Part shown: positions 29,160-40,557 of the stretch, in pieces | How positions within the stretch are numbered: the stretch's first letter is position 1 | Layout of the letters: each line of letters opens with the position of its first letter | NCBI GenBank assembly: GCA_963965975.1 | Contig: OZ014419.1 | Coordinates: 4,553,677-4,617,676, forward strand | Origin: Xestospongia bergquistia | Lineage: Eukaryota; Porifera; Demospongiae; Haplosclerida; Petrosiidae | DNA: 64,000 nt | Direction of reading: 5' to 3' | The notes under the pieces: model-generated | The model's input: only the letters and a program-made list of their open reading frames with translations | What the model was told of the DNA's origin: nothing | Database searches by the model: none | Program-made: the position numbers and the translations under genes

Positions 29160-30310
29160 TGACTGACAGACAAAAAAGACTCAATGAGTGAGAGAGAGAG
29201 ACTGTGAAAAGGAGAGACTTTGAGACAGAGAAACTCTGAGAGAGAGAGAGAGACTCTAAAAGAATGAGAGAGAGAGAGAGAACAATAGTGAGAGACTATG
29301 AGAGAGAGAGAGACAGGTTTGTAGGGAGGCAGAAGAGAGAGAAAGATAGGGATATAATCTCTGAGTGTGAGTTTATCAGCTGTTTCAGTTTCAGTCTCTT
29401 ACACTGGATTGTTTTGGAAGTTCTTGAGTTGTTCATTTCTTGTATTATTACTAGTACATTTTTGATAATAAGTACAATAACAACTACTAATACACTACTA
29501 ATAGACTAGGTCAATCATTATTATCATATGATGTAATTTATTACATAAATTAATAATACATTGTTATATGCCATAAACATGGGCATTAATTAGAATAAGA
29601 GGTGGAAAAGATAATAGAGTTTGTGCATAATTGTTTAAAAACAAGAGACAGAGAGAAAATGAGTGAGAAACATACCAAAAGTGAGAGAAGGACCAAGAGA
29701 GAGAAGAGTGGGAAAGAGAGAGTGTGAGAGAGAGAGAAAGAGACAGACACACTCTTATAGAGAGATATAGTGACAGAGAAAGAAAAAGAGAGAGAGAGAC
29801 TCTGAGAATGAGAGAAAGAGAAAGAGGTACTGCTTGAGAGACAGAGACTCTGAGTGCATGTTAGAAGAGAAAGAGAGACAGCTAGAGAGAGTGACTGTAA
29901 GAGAGATACTCCGAGAGAGATTCCTAAAGTAAGGAAGAGAGTGAAAGAGAAAACATTTAAGAGACTTAAGAAGGTATGTATGTGTGAAAAAGACTCTGAG
30001 AGTGAGACACTATGAAAGAGTGAAAGATATATATTATGTGTGTGTGTGTAGAAAAAGAGGCTGGAAGACACCAAGAGAGCATAAATGTGTGGGTGGGTGT
30101 TAGAGAGAGACACACAGACTTGGAGTGAGAAACTATAATAGAGAAGGAGAGACAGAGACTGACAAACTCCAAGAGAGTGTGCGTGTGAGAGAGAGAGAGA
30201 AAGACAGACTCTGTGAGTGAAACACAATGAGAGAGAGAGAAAAGACTCTAAAAGAGTGTGAGACAGAGAGAGATAGAGAAAGATAAATAAAGAGCAATAG
30301 GTAGGGAGAG
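29160..30310. repeat. Purine-rich (GA)n-type imperfect repeat block, first part
   Basis: The plus strand is overwhelmingly A and G, built from GAGAGAGA runs with recurrent GACTCTGAGAG and GTGTGAG insertions and no strict period. A non-repeat island lies at about 29360-29620. Minus-strand open frames up to 213 codons across it are serine/leucine low-complexity readings of the CT strand (LSLSLSH...) and are not genes. Confidence 0.92.
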
Positions 30311-30489
30311 AAAGACCCCAATATACTTGAGTAGTCTAACTATTGTCAATATTAAAATAATGTGATATATACAGCTGATCAATGTGCCTCCTGTCTTACA
30401 CAGTCTTCCTCAATACTATAAGATATGATGTAATTAGTAAAAGGGTGTGGTCTCACAACAGAGGTTGCAGAGGCATAACTAGCAACTAA

Positions 30490-30780
30490 TTAATTATTAA
30501 TAAGCTCCACCCATTGACTTAAAGTGTAAGAGTTCTTCAAGATTATTGGTTGTGTTTTTAAACCAAATGTAAATTTTGCAGGGTTATCATTAGGGTCTCC
30601 CTCACCATATGTATACGTAGCCATACAAACTATCATTTAAGAATCTTCTATCTCTTGACCTAGTTTACCAAATCCTCCATTGAGAAGACCAGCCCCTATC
30701 ATTAAGTACAATTAATTAGTCCTCAGAGTGGCAAGCTCATTAGCTGTCTCAGTTTGATATCATCCATAACAGATAATTTT
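30490..30780 (-). pseudogene. Decayed coding fragment of unknown family inside the GA-rich block
   Basis: In the non-repeat island between the two GA blocks, one minus-strand frame stays protein-like. It contains ETANELATLRTN, then MIGAGLLNGGFGKLGQEIED, then MATYTYGEGDPNDNPAKFTF and GLKTQPIILKNSYTLSQWVE, ending in TAA at 30490-30492. The last open piece, 30490-30636, starts with ATG and has 48 codons. In-frame stops separate the pieces (before MIVCMATY and after LRTN). Composition is non-repetitive and unlike the surrounding tract, which is why it is reported. I do not recognise the family. It could be the end of a captured gene or a mobile-element fragment. Confidence 0.35.
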
Positions 30781-30814
30781 GTGTATAATTAATAATTTCG
30801 TGTATAATAACTTA

Positions 30815-31878
30815 AAAGAATGAGAGAGTATTTTGTTCTGTCAAGGTACTACAAGAATAAGAGAAGCGAGAGACTCTGAAAAGAAATAGATTGAGAGATA
30901 CTGAGTGTGAGGGAGACTCCTAATGTGAGGGAGAAATGACAGAGAGCAAGAAAGACTGAGAGACATGAGTGTGTGAGTGAGAAAAAGAGAAAGAGAAAAG
31001 GAATTAAAGGAACTGGGAGTGTGGGTGCGTGAGAAAGTGAAAAAGATAGAGGTAGCCTCTGACAGTGATGCTCTATAAGATAGAGAGAGAAAGACAAGAG
31101 AAAGAAACAGGGAGAGACTCTGAATCTGTGTGTGTGTGAGAGAGAGAGACAGACAGACAGACAAAGAGAAAATAAGAGAGAAAGAAAGAGAAATAGAGAC
31201 TGAGATAGAGAGAGAGAGGGAGACTCTGAAAAAAAGTGAGAGAGAATAGACTGAGGAAGGAGACACAGAGAGAGACTGACAGACTCTGAGAGTGTGTGTA
31301 TATGTGTGTGTGTGTGTAAGAGGCACTCTAACAGTGATAAACTATGAGAGAGAGAGAGAGAGTAAGAGAAAGAAAGAGATATAGACAGAGACAAAGAGAC
31401 AGAGAAAGAGAGACAGGGAAAGACTCCGACAGTCTCTGTGCATGGGTGAGAGAAAGGGACAGAGAGTACAGAGAGGAAATAAATGAAAGAGAAAGAGATA
31501 TAAAAAATAATAAGGAGAGAAAGACATTTTTAAAATGAGAGAATGAGAGACATATGTAACAAGAGTGTGTGTGTGTAAATGAGAGAGAGACTCTGACAGT
31601 GAAATACTATGAAAGAGAGAGAGATACTCTGAAAGATAGTGGGAGAGTGAGGGAGGACTTCTGTTGTGAGGGAGGATAGAGAGAAAGAGAGAGAGAAAGA
31701 GAATGAATGAGAGACTCTAATGTTTCTGTGACAGAGAAAGTGAAAGTGAGAGAGAGAGAAAGAGTGAGAGAATGAGTGTGCTAGAGAAAGGCTTAATGTG
31801 TGACACCGTATGAGAGAGAGAGACACACATACTAACACATACAGACAGATTGAGACTCTGAGAGTGTGTGTGTGTGTG

Positions 31879-31916
<38 letters not shown>

Positions 31917-32690
31917 TGTGTGTGTGTGTCTGTGTGTGTGAGGGAGAGAGACACAGACAGATAGAGTATAATAAGAGAGAGATACAGAGACATTGATAAG
32001 GAATGTGAGACTCTAAGAGAGAGAGTTCTAAAGTAAAGGAAGGAGAGACAGATAGACTGAGAGAATCTGTGTTTGTGAGTATGAGAGAGAGACACTTCTA
32101 AAGTGAGAGAGTGAGAGAGATAGAGAAAGTGAAAGAATTTGATAGTGTATGTCTGTGTTTAATAGAGAAAGAAGGGACTCTGAGAGTGATCGACTATGAG
32201 ATAGAGAGAGAGGGATAGGGACTCAGAGAGTGAGAGAGAGAGAGACTGTGAGGGTGACAGACTATGAGCTAGAAACTCTAACAGAGATTGTCTGAGAAAG
32301 ATATTAAGAGACTATGAAAGTGTGTGTGAGAAAGGAGGGAGTGAGAGATACTTTGACTGAGAGAAAGAGATTTTGAGAGAGAGAGATAGAGAAACTCTGA
32401 GGATGTTTGTGTTTGTGTGTGAGAGGATGACATGCATGTAGGGAAATAGAGAGACTGTGTGAGTGGGAGAACGTAAAAGAGAGACACTCCAAGAGATAGA
32501 CTGTGAGAGATACATAGGCACAGAGAGATAGCCAAGCAGAAACTCTGAGAAAATCTATGTGTGAGATAGGGAGAAAGAGAAATAGAGACTGATCAGGAGA
32601 GAGATTGTGAGAGTGAGAAAAAGAGAGAGAGAGATAGAGAGAAAGAAAATGAGGAGTCTAATCACATAGAAAGTAGAGAGTCAAAAGAAT
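30815..32690. repeat. Purine-rich (GA)n-type imperfect repeat block, second part
   Basis: About 1.9 kb of GAGAGA-type sequence on the plus strand with interspersed GACTCTGAGAGTG and TGTGTG patches. It ends about 140 bases before the first recognisable MAGUK exon, whose own polypyrimidine tract (CTCTTTCTCTCTCTAG) is of the opposite strand bias. The minus-strand serine-rich open frames of 60-181 codons are artefacts of the repeat. Confidence 0.92.
31861..31946. repeat. (TG)n microsatellite
   Basis: A nearly pure TG dinucleotide run with a few interruptions (CATG, GAGTG, TCTG), embedded in the GA-rich block. Confidence 0.95.
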
Positions 32691-32830
32691 TACGGAGATT
32701 GCTTTGGAAACCTAATGTTCAGGTCTACTATATGCACAACTTTTTTATATTTATGTACATGTAGTAATGCTAACTGTTTGAGGTGTTTTCTTGTGAATCC
32801 ACTTTAAAAAGATTCTCTTTCTCTCTCTAG

Positions 32831-35800
32831 GCAACTTTGTTCTGTCATGATAAAATTGCCACACAAGATCTCTATGTTCCTTCGACATACTTCCCTAAAT
32901 CAGCTCAAGACAAAGAAGACATCATTCTATTTCACTCAGCTCAAAATCTTCATGATCCTACTCTTTTTGTATCTCGAGAAGCCCCTCTCAGTCGAGAAAA
33001 ACCCAGCAGTAGAAAGGGAAATGCAACTATTGTCTACTTAGAGAGAAGTAACAGACCTTTAGTAAGTTTAACTGCATGTAAGAATTGGTTTCATTTAACC
33101 TAGACATTTTATTGTATTTACTTCCCATCTTCTTCATTAATATGCCATAATTACAGGGTTGTACCATCTATAAACAAGGAGATGCTGTTTATGTTGGCAA
33201 GTTATTGAAAGACTGTGATGCTGAGCAAAGCCGTGAGTATAGCAATATATATGTTTGCATTTTAGTTAAAATTTTTCAATTGGGATATATTAGCTATGTT
33301 CTAGATTGACATTGTTACACCTCAGTGAGCCAGATTTTTTCTATATACTATCTGCTTATGTCAATGTTGAAATGTTGTTATAACATACTTTCTGATTATA
33401 ATTTAAGCAGTCCTGTTGAGATCTAGCATCAACTGTACTTTGTATCATCATGTTTGCACTACACATACAAGTATATACAATATTGGTCACAATAGCATAT
33501 ATAAAATGTTATATATTTTGAGCTGTGGCTTTGGATGTGAAAATATTAATAGAAGATGACTTCTAACAATATGATTTTGGAAACATTATGGGTAGTGATT
33601 GATGCTATCATGTAACTTTGACTTAGGTGTTTTGAGAGAAGGAGATCAACTATTAGAAATTAATGGTATTGCTTTACATGGCAAATCAACTGATGAGATT
33701 ATTAGATTGATGGTAAATCTTAACAGCTTGTGATTTGCATTATTACATTAACATGTACTATCTAGTCTGGAGAAGCTGGCAAGATACTGTCTTTCACATT
33801 AATTCCAGTTCATGATGACGGTGTTGATGTAGATTATGAGGAGGTCAGATCTCATACATTATTTCATGAGACTTTCTGTACATAGTAAATAAATTGATCT
33901 ATTGTTCTTACAGAAATATGTCCGAGCTCATTTTGGATGCAACGGTCAATTGGACGAAGAAATTCCCTGCAAAGAATTAGGACTTAATTTCACTAAAGGA
34001 GAAATATTAGAAGTATCTAATCAAGACGATCCAGACTGGTGGCAGGTACTATTATTAGGCACTTTTACTAACTATCATAACTATTATACCCTTAGGCACG
34101 TAAAAGTTTTGATGATGGAGGTGAATCTCTTCCTGGTCTAATTCCTGCAAGACATTTTCAACAAAAGTATATAGTATAAGTTATGATCATGATGGTCCTA
34201 CTTTGTTCCTATAGGAGAGAAGTACTAAGAGAATCATATGTTGTGTCAGTAGCTATGGAAGAAAAAAATAGAAGAAAAGGTCAGTTAACTACTCACCTAA
34301 TGACTTTAGTATTCCATCTGGCAAGTTTCATGTGTCATGGTGTCTATTGTTGTGTGCAATTTTCAAAAAATTAAACCACAAACATTTATTACCAAAACAT
34401 TGTCCTGCCACAACTGAGAAAGCTTTGACACTTGGTAAAGCAATTGCATTGCCTTCTACTCGTACCTTTTCAACATTAATGTTCTTTGCATCTCATTTTT
34501 ATTGTCCTGGTCTTACAAATTTAGGACTTTTATCAAAGTTTTCTTGAAGGAAGAAAAAGAAGATATATTATAATCAGGGACCAAAGAGTGGAGGTAATTA
34601 TACATGTAATTGTATATTTACCAATGTAAGATATTGGTAATACATTGTATAACAACCTTCATTCTTTTTAGTTTTTCAGTCAGTTGGACATGAAGTTGCC
34701 ACGTATGAGGATGTAGTCAAATTGATGCCTGATTCAACTAGAAAAAGACCCATTGTATTAATAGGTGAGTATATTTATTTTGTTTGTTTTTCATTTGGAT
34801 AGATATATTAAAGTCTGTTCACATTAATTTGACTTTGCTGCTCTACGATAACTTTGTCTTTTCTCGTTCAATTTAAAAATTTTAAATTAATCTAAAAAAT
34901 ACATGAAATCAATTTCAAAAGTTAGTTGCATTACCCATTAGCAAAGTACTTTTATTGGGACAAACATTAAAAATGTGACAAAACCAACAAAGTGATTTAC
35001 AAGATCAAAGTTAAAATAAATATAATGCATTTTTTGCTTCACATTTTGTTTACATTTTTAAGTAAAGTTATAACTCATTCATTCTTGTCACTTTATGTGC
35101 CCCTTGTGTGGGTCGCCATACATTAATGAAGAAACTAATGGACTCAAATCCCAGACATTATTCAGCTTGTATTCCTCGTAAGTTTTATACAATGACTAAA
35201 TAAAACTATGTTATCTTAACTATAATAGATATGACAATGCGTTCAGGTGAGATGAATGGAAGTGAATTTCATTTTGTATCTCGAGAAGAAATGGAGCGTG
35301 ACATTCAACTAACAAATTTTTAGAGTATGGAGAAAGTAAAGGTCATCTTTATGGACTCTCTGTTAAGGCTGTTAAGAGAGTAATTGAAAATAACAAAGTC
35401 CCACCTTCATCCTCAGATGAGTGATAGCTGTAACCGGTACACTACTCAATGCTACATATTTAATATGAGTCACTTGTATATTGTTGTACAACAAGTCTGT
35501 TTATACATGCATCACTTCTAATACCTATTTTCAAATTAATTGTTTACACAATTTTTATTTCCAGGCCCTCAAAGTGATTGGTTCTTCAGGCCTAATGCCC
35601 TATATTATTTATATTGCATCACCTCAACTTGATAGACTGCAAATGACTAGACGTGTAACATCTGAAAAACTCAAGAAGAAACTTCACACATCAGATTCTG
35701 CCAAAGGATTGAATAAAGAAGTTAGTCCATTTACTGTAAGTGATGTTGTTTTAGTTTTCGTTTTTACCTCCTGGTACACTGCACATAGCAAGTGTTCCTA

Positions 35801-36214
35801 AGATTGGTTTGGATCATATGTTAACTATATTTGTTATGGTAGTTTTCCTTATTTTACTATATTGTTGTATGTGAATTTCGAGAGTGACCAATAATTAAAC
35901 CACACACAGTAACCACTGATGCGACTTTATCTTTGTAATTGTCCAAACCATTTTATAGTTTGATTATTCTGGCCTCATGTTCATTAACATCATGATCCTC
36001 CATACACCATTAAAATAGTGATCTTGTGTTACTTCACCTTCTACAGGAATCTGAACTACTTCAGCTTTATCATGCTAGTCAAGAGATTCAAGCTGAGTAT
36101 GGTCATTACTTTGATTGGATGATAGTCAATGATAACTTACAAGTTGCTTCAGACATGTTAATAGAAGTAGCAAGGAGAATAGAGGAAGAACCTCAATGGA
36201 TTCCTCCTAGTTAG
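32831..36214 (+). pseudogene. MPP/p55-type MAGUK gene, 3' part (end of L27, PDZ, SH3, guanylate kinase-like), probably inactivated
   Basis: MPP proteins are membrane-associated scaffolds; their GK-like domain usually binds partners rather than catalysing. Exons: 32831-33061 (CHDKIATQ, end of an L27 repeat, to SNRPL), 33157-33232, 33627-33712 and 33766-33843 (PDZ: LGCTIY, LREGDQLLEINGIALHG), 33914-34045 (SH3: KYVRAHFGC, DDPDWWQ), 34096-34166, 34215-34279, 34525-34593 (basic linker KKKKIYYNQGPKSG), 34672-34764 (TYEDVVKLMP to RKRPIVLIG), 35097-35177 (GK loop APCVGRHTLMKK), 35229-35416, 35565-35735 (MPYIIYIASP) and 36047-36214 (QWIPPS, then TAG). PDZ-SH3 exons have clean GT-AG borders and matching phases. 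Lesions follow: TGA at 34545; AT instead of AG before 35097; a one-base loss bringing TAG at 35321; about 8 bases missing before 35416; AT instead of GT after 35416; TAG at 36212 where the family has the W of its terminal SWV. Exons upstream of 32831 are absent or hidden by the GA tract. Confidence 0.85.
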
Positions 36215-36690
36215 GTAGAAGAAGTGTAAATGAGAAATTTGAAATTAATATTACTATCATTTCATATTGTTTCCCCAATTTCTTTTAATTCTGTGGTGTT
36301 CTTGTATTGTATTGTGATATATTAATTTCTTTCTAACATAACAATACAAATCATGTTCAGAACTATATTGTTTATTTCATTTCATTCACTAATTATAAAT
36401 ACATGTCTCCTCTGTTTGTATAATCACTGTTTGTTTTGTTAATAGTTACATATTAAAGGAGGTGTGGCTAATAAAACTCAAATCAGAATGCAGAAATTCA
36501 ATCACGTGAACATTACAGTCATCACATGACTCGTTCAGAATTGCATTGCTTTATATTAGACTAATAAAAATTAATAATACTTAAGGTAGGTTAGCCTGTT
36601 AATGAAGGAATTGTTGAATTGAGTATGAATTGTGTTAGACTTATGATGTGTTTTGTCTTGTCTTCTTAGATGTTATTTGTACCTGTCTCC
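36215..36690. other. 3' flank of the MAGUK gene
   Basis: AT-rich sequence with possible polyadenylation signals (ATTAAA near 36453, AATAAA near 36562). No other feature is seen. Confidence 0.4.
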
Positions 36691-36921
36691 TTTGTTAGGA
36701 TGCATGCATGGAATGCTATTAAAAATGGCTCCAGAACCTTAGACTCATATATTAATGCAAGTAAACACCTTGCTGTCTCCTTTGATTAATTTTAATAATT
36801 TTATTCTTTTATTTAGACATCTTAGTTTAGACATTCTGGGATACATTTGATGTTAAGCACGTATTGCAATACCATTCAGAAGTAGGAGGATATTTGATGT
36901 TAACACAGGTCCTATTGAATG
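36691..36921 (+). pseudogene. Two exon-like fragments, possibly Integrator subunit 2-like
   Basis: Between a TTGTTAG acceptor-like site and a GTAAAC donor-like site, a frame reads MHAWNAIKNGSRTLDSYINA. After TATTTAGACATCTTAGTTTAG a second frame reads FWDTFDVKHVLQYHSEVGGY and LMLTQVLLN up to a GTAAGT donor at about 36922. The second piece has a GGYLMLTQ-like stretch resembling the NGYLLASK-like region of INTS2. This is weak by itself and is listed because a stronger INTS2-like exon lies downstream on the same strand at 39443. INTS2 is a scaffold subunit of the Integrator RNA-processing complex. The reading frame between the two pieces was not reconciled. Confidence 0.25.
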
Positions 36922-37126
36922 TAAGTGAAATTATTGTAATCGTTATGTTGGATCAAACGTTATTGAAAGACAAAACATGTTTAATTTATACATTCGTTGT
37001 CTTAATAAATGTACCTGTGATACCACTCTTCACATAAGTCACAGTGTATCATATTCATTATTATATAATTTATAGGTCCATTCATTTCTTTTTATTTATA
37101 TATCAAAAAACAAGTAAAACAATTCT

Positions 37127-37273
37127 TTACATTACATATTTTGATATACCTCTCTGTAAGAATGCATACCAAGCATGATCAGTGAAATAATTCTTCACAT
37201 CGTTAATAGCATTGTCAATGATTTCATCTGGTAGTGATGTTAAAAGATTATTTTTAGTAATTAGTTGTCCATG
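37127..37273 (-). CDS. Possible terminal exon of an unrecognised minus-strand gene
   Basis: After a CATGTTTCAG acceptor on the minus strand, 48 codons stay open and protein-like. They read HGQLITKNNLLTSLPDEIID, then NAINDVKNYFTDHAWYAFLQ, RGISKYVM, and end at TAA (37127-37129). The composition is mixed and amphipathic rather than low-complexity. No partner exon was identified upstream on the minus strand within the next 2 kb. The family was not recognised. It may be a real 3' exon, an exon fossil or chance. Confidence 0.3.
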   Translation of the reverse strand, partial: HGQLITKNNLLTSLPDEIIDNAINDVKNYFTDHAWYAFLQRGISKYVM

Positions 37274-37825
37274 CTGAAACATGGTTTAGATACTTCTTTG
37301 ATTGACACTCATGACTAGAGTTTATATGACACAAGAATTATATATAGTGCAGTAATAAATTCATTGTTCATGTCACCACTGTAGTATCAACTAGTATCCT
37401 CAAGTTTTTGTGCATAATTACTTAACCAACAGCTTTTCATTTTTACAGTTAAATCTCACTATCACATCTAAAATATGTATTATCTATACAGTGTTTGTTG
37501 AAAATAAACATATAAGTTACTACTTATCTTGAGGGATTAAAGTTTGATAAAAGTGACTGTTTAAGCTCATGTTTTGTTTGTTGGTTGGTTTAGTAGTTTT
37601 TGTTGATGAAATTACACACTTTTTTCAAGTTGAGAAGAATGGTTTTATGGATACAGTGCTTTGTTTGCTGGTTCATTTGATAGCTTATTGAATGCCATGA
37701 TGCTTCTATTATATTGACTTCAACAAGCTGCTCTTTTATTCCTTTTTATTTCTTGCAGGATGTCTTCATATGTACATTGATCTAATAAGGCATATAGATG
37801 ATTCATATCTCTCTGTATGTCTTTT

Positions 37826-37946
37826 TTCATGGCATCTGTTGTTGTAAATTCTCTAAGACTTTTACTTCATGGAATATTTTCTAATTCCCAATATCGAGTG
37901 ACTTCAAAGAGACAATTGATGGTTCTACTGGAATATGATTTAGGTG
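37826..37946 (+). other. Exon-like open segment, unrecognised
   Basis: A frame starting with ATG reads MASVVVNSLRLLLHGIFSNS, then QYRVTSKRQLMVLLEYDL, and runs straight into a GTGAGAG donor-like site. A TTGCAG acceptor-like site lies about 70 bases upstream, but the frame directly after it does not join without a shift. There is no recognisable domain. It might belong with the fragments at 36691-36921 and 39443-39664. Confidence 0.2.
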
Positions 37947-38568
37947 AGAGTTTGATAACAAGGTGAATGTCTTTAGACACTGTTACATTGAGAAGAGAGT
38001 CAGAACATGTACATGTATACTTGTTTATACAAACATTGCATTCCTTACATCATATATGACAATTTTGACAAATTGTCTGTTATTTTTTGATGTGTAGTGG
38101 TTTTCAGGTTTTGATGTAGAGGAAATTGTCCATTCATCTTTTACAGCTTATATTGAAAGCTTTAATCTATGTACATGTCTGTTGTTAATGATACTGACTT
38201 GGGTTCATCCCATGAGATCAATTCCCATGAGATCAACTCCCTTTGAATAATAATTAAATTCACACACTTAACTTTATGAAAGACCTAACTTCTTTGAGCA
38301 ATTAACTTTAACTTATCAAAATCTAGTCATACCTTCACAAGTGTAAAACTTCTCTATTGTGAGCACAGTTACATGTCCCAATTATATGTCTGAATTTGTC
38401 GAAATATATGAGATGGAGTCAGCCAGCTTTACCTTTATCACCTCCCACCCCTGGTTGGCTCTAGCTTGGTAAGTAAACTGATTGTAGTTACTTATTTAAG
38501 AAGTTATATTAAAGATAAGGTATTATAAAAGTCAGAGAGTATTATAGTTTCAATTAAACATCATAGAT

Positions 38569-38852
38569 GTAGGAATAATTTTGTCATTGGGGGGCACATG
38601 TGTAACATTTTAACATTGTTCAGTTTAACAATGAAATATTTCAAAAACAAACAAAATAAAATCTTCTGTCATTTACACTGACAAAAATTTTTGAAATGTT
38701 TTTACATAAAATGTGCATCTACAGGTGTAAATTATATTCTGAGGATAGGGATTGAAAAGTGGCTAATCTAAATCAGTTGATTGTGAAACCATCTCACAAT
38801 ATACCAAAAATATTGGGGGGTGGCGTGCCCCCTGTGCCCCTCCTGTTCCTAC
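38569..38852. mobile_element. MITE-like element with imperfect terminal inverted repeats
   Basis: The segment starts GTAGGAATAATTTTG..GGGGGGCACA and ends GTGCCCCTCCTGTTCCTAC, so both ends share GTAGGAA and a G-rich ...GGGGCAC motif in inverted orientation. No protein is encoded, length is about 284 bp, and no clear target-site duplication was seen. It could be a non-autonomous DNA element or the terminus of a larger repeat. A second G-rich patch with GGGGCACTTGCCCC lies nearby at about 39114-39165. Confidence 0.35.
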
Positions 38853-39442
38853 AACAATGAACATGTATTGCACAATTTGCACTTCAAAAAAGTTAGTTTC
38901 AAAAGAAATTGAATCCTAAACTTATTCAACAAATTGAATTCTAATTGTGAATTGTATAATAATTAACTTTCACCACACACGTGTTTACAGGCTTACAGCC
39001 ACTTAAATTGACATATATGGTAAACTAATACCCACCCCCCACTTTACTATAATAACATAATTAACATTGATTGTAAAAACATTTCATTTAATTATTAGTA
39101 AGTTGAAGTTGCTGGGGCACATTTTAACAATACTGGGGCACTTGCCCCAGTGTGCCCCGGTCTCGCTACGCCATTGACCATGCAGTCTCACTCCCATACT
39201 GTACATTCTCAATACAATATTGTTTAGTCTGAATCACATCTTATTCCTATACCATCCATTCTTAATTTTCATGATATGTTAGCCTCACTACCATACCATC
39301 CAGTCTCAGTCCCATAATGTTCATTCCAATCCCATACCATTTCCTTATTCCAAAACAATCCAGTCTTACCCATTCCTATACTACCATTACTTTTCAGTGT
39401 ATTCATTCTAATCCCCAATAATTCATCTCATGTTACTCTAGG

Positions 39443-39664
39443 TCAACAATTAAATGGCAAGAGAGGGAGGAGGTCAGAATTGCACTAACAGCTGCTGAAG
39501 AGAGTAGCATGATACAGTTATTATTAGAAATACGTCTACCTAATGTCTACCTAATTTTTGGTAGTTGGGTGATGGAAAATCTATTAATCCATGCACTTAA
39601 AGAAGTGGGCATTTGTCCAGCTGGATTTGTTGTCATAAATAAGCTGAAAATTCCCACTTCATAA
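39443..39664 (+). pseudogene. Exon fragment resembling Integrator complex subunit 2
   Basis: After a TTACTCTAG acceptor the plus strand stays open for 73 codons to TAA at 39662-39664. The first part, REEVRIALTAAEESS then MIQLLLEIRLP, closely follows the remembered INTS2 pattern REELKNALLAAQDSA..QILLEICLP (about half the positions identical). INTS2 is a core subunit of the nuclear Integrator complex, which cleaves snRNA and promoter-proximal transcripts. After RLP the similarity stops and the remaining reading (NVYLIFGSWVMENLLIH...) is probably intron read-through or decay. INTS2 is normally over 1000 residues, so this is at most one exon. Candidate upstream exons are at 36691-36921. Confidence 0.45.
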
Positions 39665-40557
39665 GTAGCTAATGTAAACATAAATGACAGAATTGATCTT
39701 TTGAATTAATCATATAATTATATATAATTATGATTGTTATATTAATGCCAATAAAAATAACATAAAATATATGATATGAGTGGTGAGAGATGATGGAATT
39801 ATTGGCGTTTCAGCTGATGCCCATTAACCAGAATAATGAGTAATGAATATAGTAACGAAGGATATGATAACATTGGATCTGTAATGATCCTTGTATCAAC
39901 AACTGATATGTGTGACACATACCAGTTGTTTGACCCAAACTACAATGATAGATGCGACCATGAGCCCATACAGCCAGAAAGCTCAAGGTACCTCATGTTT
40001 TTTATTGGCTTCCGATATGATTACTCATTGAATGCTATATGAATGGGTAGATATTGATTGTGTGCATGAATTGAGGACTATAATAAGGTTGTCTTACAAT
40101 TCTTTCTTTATATAGCACCTGTAATTCAACAGATCCATATGCTAAATTGAATAATACTTTTGGTATAACAAAAAATTAGTGTACAATGATGTATATTGTT
40201 GCAATTATATTATAATCATGGTAATTAACACTAAATTGTCACAATGAAATGCAAACTATCTACTAATCCAAGTGAAGTTTCCCTTCTGTCACACCTCCAC
40301 ATCCTCCTGCTCTGCCCATTCAAACACAAACAGAACCTATATTATATAGTTTATTATTTTGATATTAACATGTATACAAATCTGATAATGCATCAGTGTT
40401 CAAAATTGTACTGATGAAATTATACCTAGTTCTTAATGGATTAGCATCACTTTGCATTGTTACAAACAAAATAAATAGACAACGTACTGACAGATAGAAT
40501 ATGTGTTTTAATGTCAGTTTATTTTTACTATGATTTTATCACGCATTGTAGCCAATG
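39665..40557. other. AT-rich stretch without a recognisable gene
   Basis: It contains a 68-codon open frame at 39836-40042 with no domain, repeat or splice context, which I treat as chance. Nothing else is recognised. Confidence 0.4.

Noticed and set aside
29264-32535. Many open frames of 60-213 codons in the purine-rich blocks, some serine/leucine-rich on the minus strand and some arginine/glutamate-rich on the plus strand
   Set aside because: They are direct translations of GA/CT simple repeats, overlap in several frames at once and have no domain, start context or splice structure.
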